Of a stretch of 58,997 nt of DNA, positions 58,885 to 58,997 are shown in pieces. Numbering within the stretch: position 1 is the first letter of the stretch; each line of letters opens with the position of its first letter. The stretch is from an uncultured Pelagibacteraceae bacterium (GTDB lineage: Bacteria; Pseudomonadota; Alphaproteobacteria; Pelagibacterales; Pelagibacteraceae): contig CACMDZ010000005.1 of NCBI GenBank assembly GCA_902612575.1, forward strand, positions 1 through 58,997, given 5' to 3'. The position numbers were made by a program, and so were the translations under genes. Below the pieces are notes generated by a model. It did no database searches. It was not told the origin of the DNA and saw only the letters and a program-made list of their open reading frames with translations.

Positions 58885-58997
58885 TTATTCGTTTCTGACA
58901 AGTGGATAAACTTTTGGACTTAAATATTTAAAGTTTGTCAATATTATAAGAGCAAGTGTTGTTAAACCTACACCAATTATAACATATAAAAATATTT
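58885..58997 (-). CDS. C-terminal end of a membrane protein cut by the window edge
   Basis: An open frame enters from the right edge and stops at TAA (complement of 58885-58887). The visible 36 residues start IFLYVIIGVGLTTLALIILT, a membrane helix, then NFKYLSPKVYPLVRNE. Its end lies 23 bases past the convergent thioredoxin-fold gene. Family cannot be told from this part. Confidence 0.5.
   Translation of the reverse strand, partial: IFLYVIIGVGLTTLALIILTNFKYLSPKVYPLVRNE

Overview
The window is a compact, very AT-rich stretch of chromosome with short intergenic gaps, many 1-4 nt start/stop overlaps (TAATG, ATGA) and no mobile elements, CRISPR arrays or rRNA. Gene content points to the SAR11 clade of Alphaproteobacteria (Pelagibacterales): an aprM-aprB-aprA set, organosulfonate catabolism (xsc, suyAB), several TRAP and tripartite tricarboxylate transporters, an Amt ammonium transporter, and a TPP-riboswitch-controlled sodium symporter matching the ThiV pyrimidine (HMP) transporter known from this group. 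The assignment is inferred from content and base composition, not from a marker-gene comparison.

Layout. 1-3.5 kb: flavin-binding protein, gamma-carbonic anhydrase-like protein, thioredoxin-fold protein, glycosyltransferase and small membrane proteins. 3.5-9.7 kb: TctCBA carboxylate transporter, AbrB-type and TSUP permeases, a family 9 glycosyltransferase and a DUF6165 protein. 9.7-12.7 kb: Nit-type amidohydrolase and a polar amino-acid ABC importer with no ATPase gene beside it. 12.8-14.5 kb: class II aldolase and a one-polypeptide AdoMet decarboxylase-aminopropyltransferase (SpeD-SpeE fusion). 14.5-21.6 kb: catabolic island with a beta-keto acid cleavage enzyme, FAD hydroxylase, extradiol-type dioxygenase, FAH-family hydrolase and a TRAP transporter split over two divergent units. 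21.6-26.1 kb: sulfatase, mtnA, mtnP, apt and tRNA-Met(CAT). 26.1-30.6 kb: GST, small proteins and a second TRAP system. 30.6-35.2 kb: island of two tandem SGNH-hydrolase-like proteins, a NodU-type carbamoyltransferase, DUF5989 and SxtJ-family membrane proteins. 35.3-43.5 kb: sulfur island with xsc, suyAB, a TauE-type exporter, aprM, aprB, aprA and two uncharacterised small proteins. 43.6-48.8 kb: overlapping operon metC-like, MFS, pabB, pabA, pabC, HIT. 48.9-53.9 kb: a 27-residue very basic microprotein, mnmA, DUF3553, cysQ, recX, ABA4-like, rhodanese, peroxiredoxin. 53.9-59 kb: amt, HU, rseP, thiV with its TPP riboswitch, a thioredoxin-fold protein and a truncated membrane gene.

How the genes fit together. 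Xsc and SuyAB both release sulfite, which TauE-type permeases can export and the Apr complex can oxidise to APS. The SpeDE fusion makes methylthioadenosine (MTA); MtnP, MtnA and Apt recycle MTA to AMP and methylthioribulose-1-phosphate. A class II aldolase one base upstream of speDE could split that phosphate, giving a possible DHAP shunt. The SGNH/carbamoyltransferase island most likely modifies a surface sugar or small metabolite.

Seven short genes, mostly under 60 codons, were read directly from the sequence: 2-76 (partial), 34679-34828, 39743-39889, 48912-48995, 50807-50983, 51749-51898 and 58885-58997 (partial). No gene-free stretch exceeds 300 bases; the longest gaps (39694-39939, 55201-55346, 55623-55773) are described under their features.
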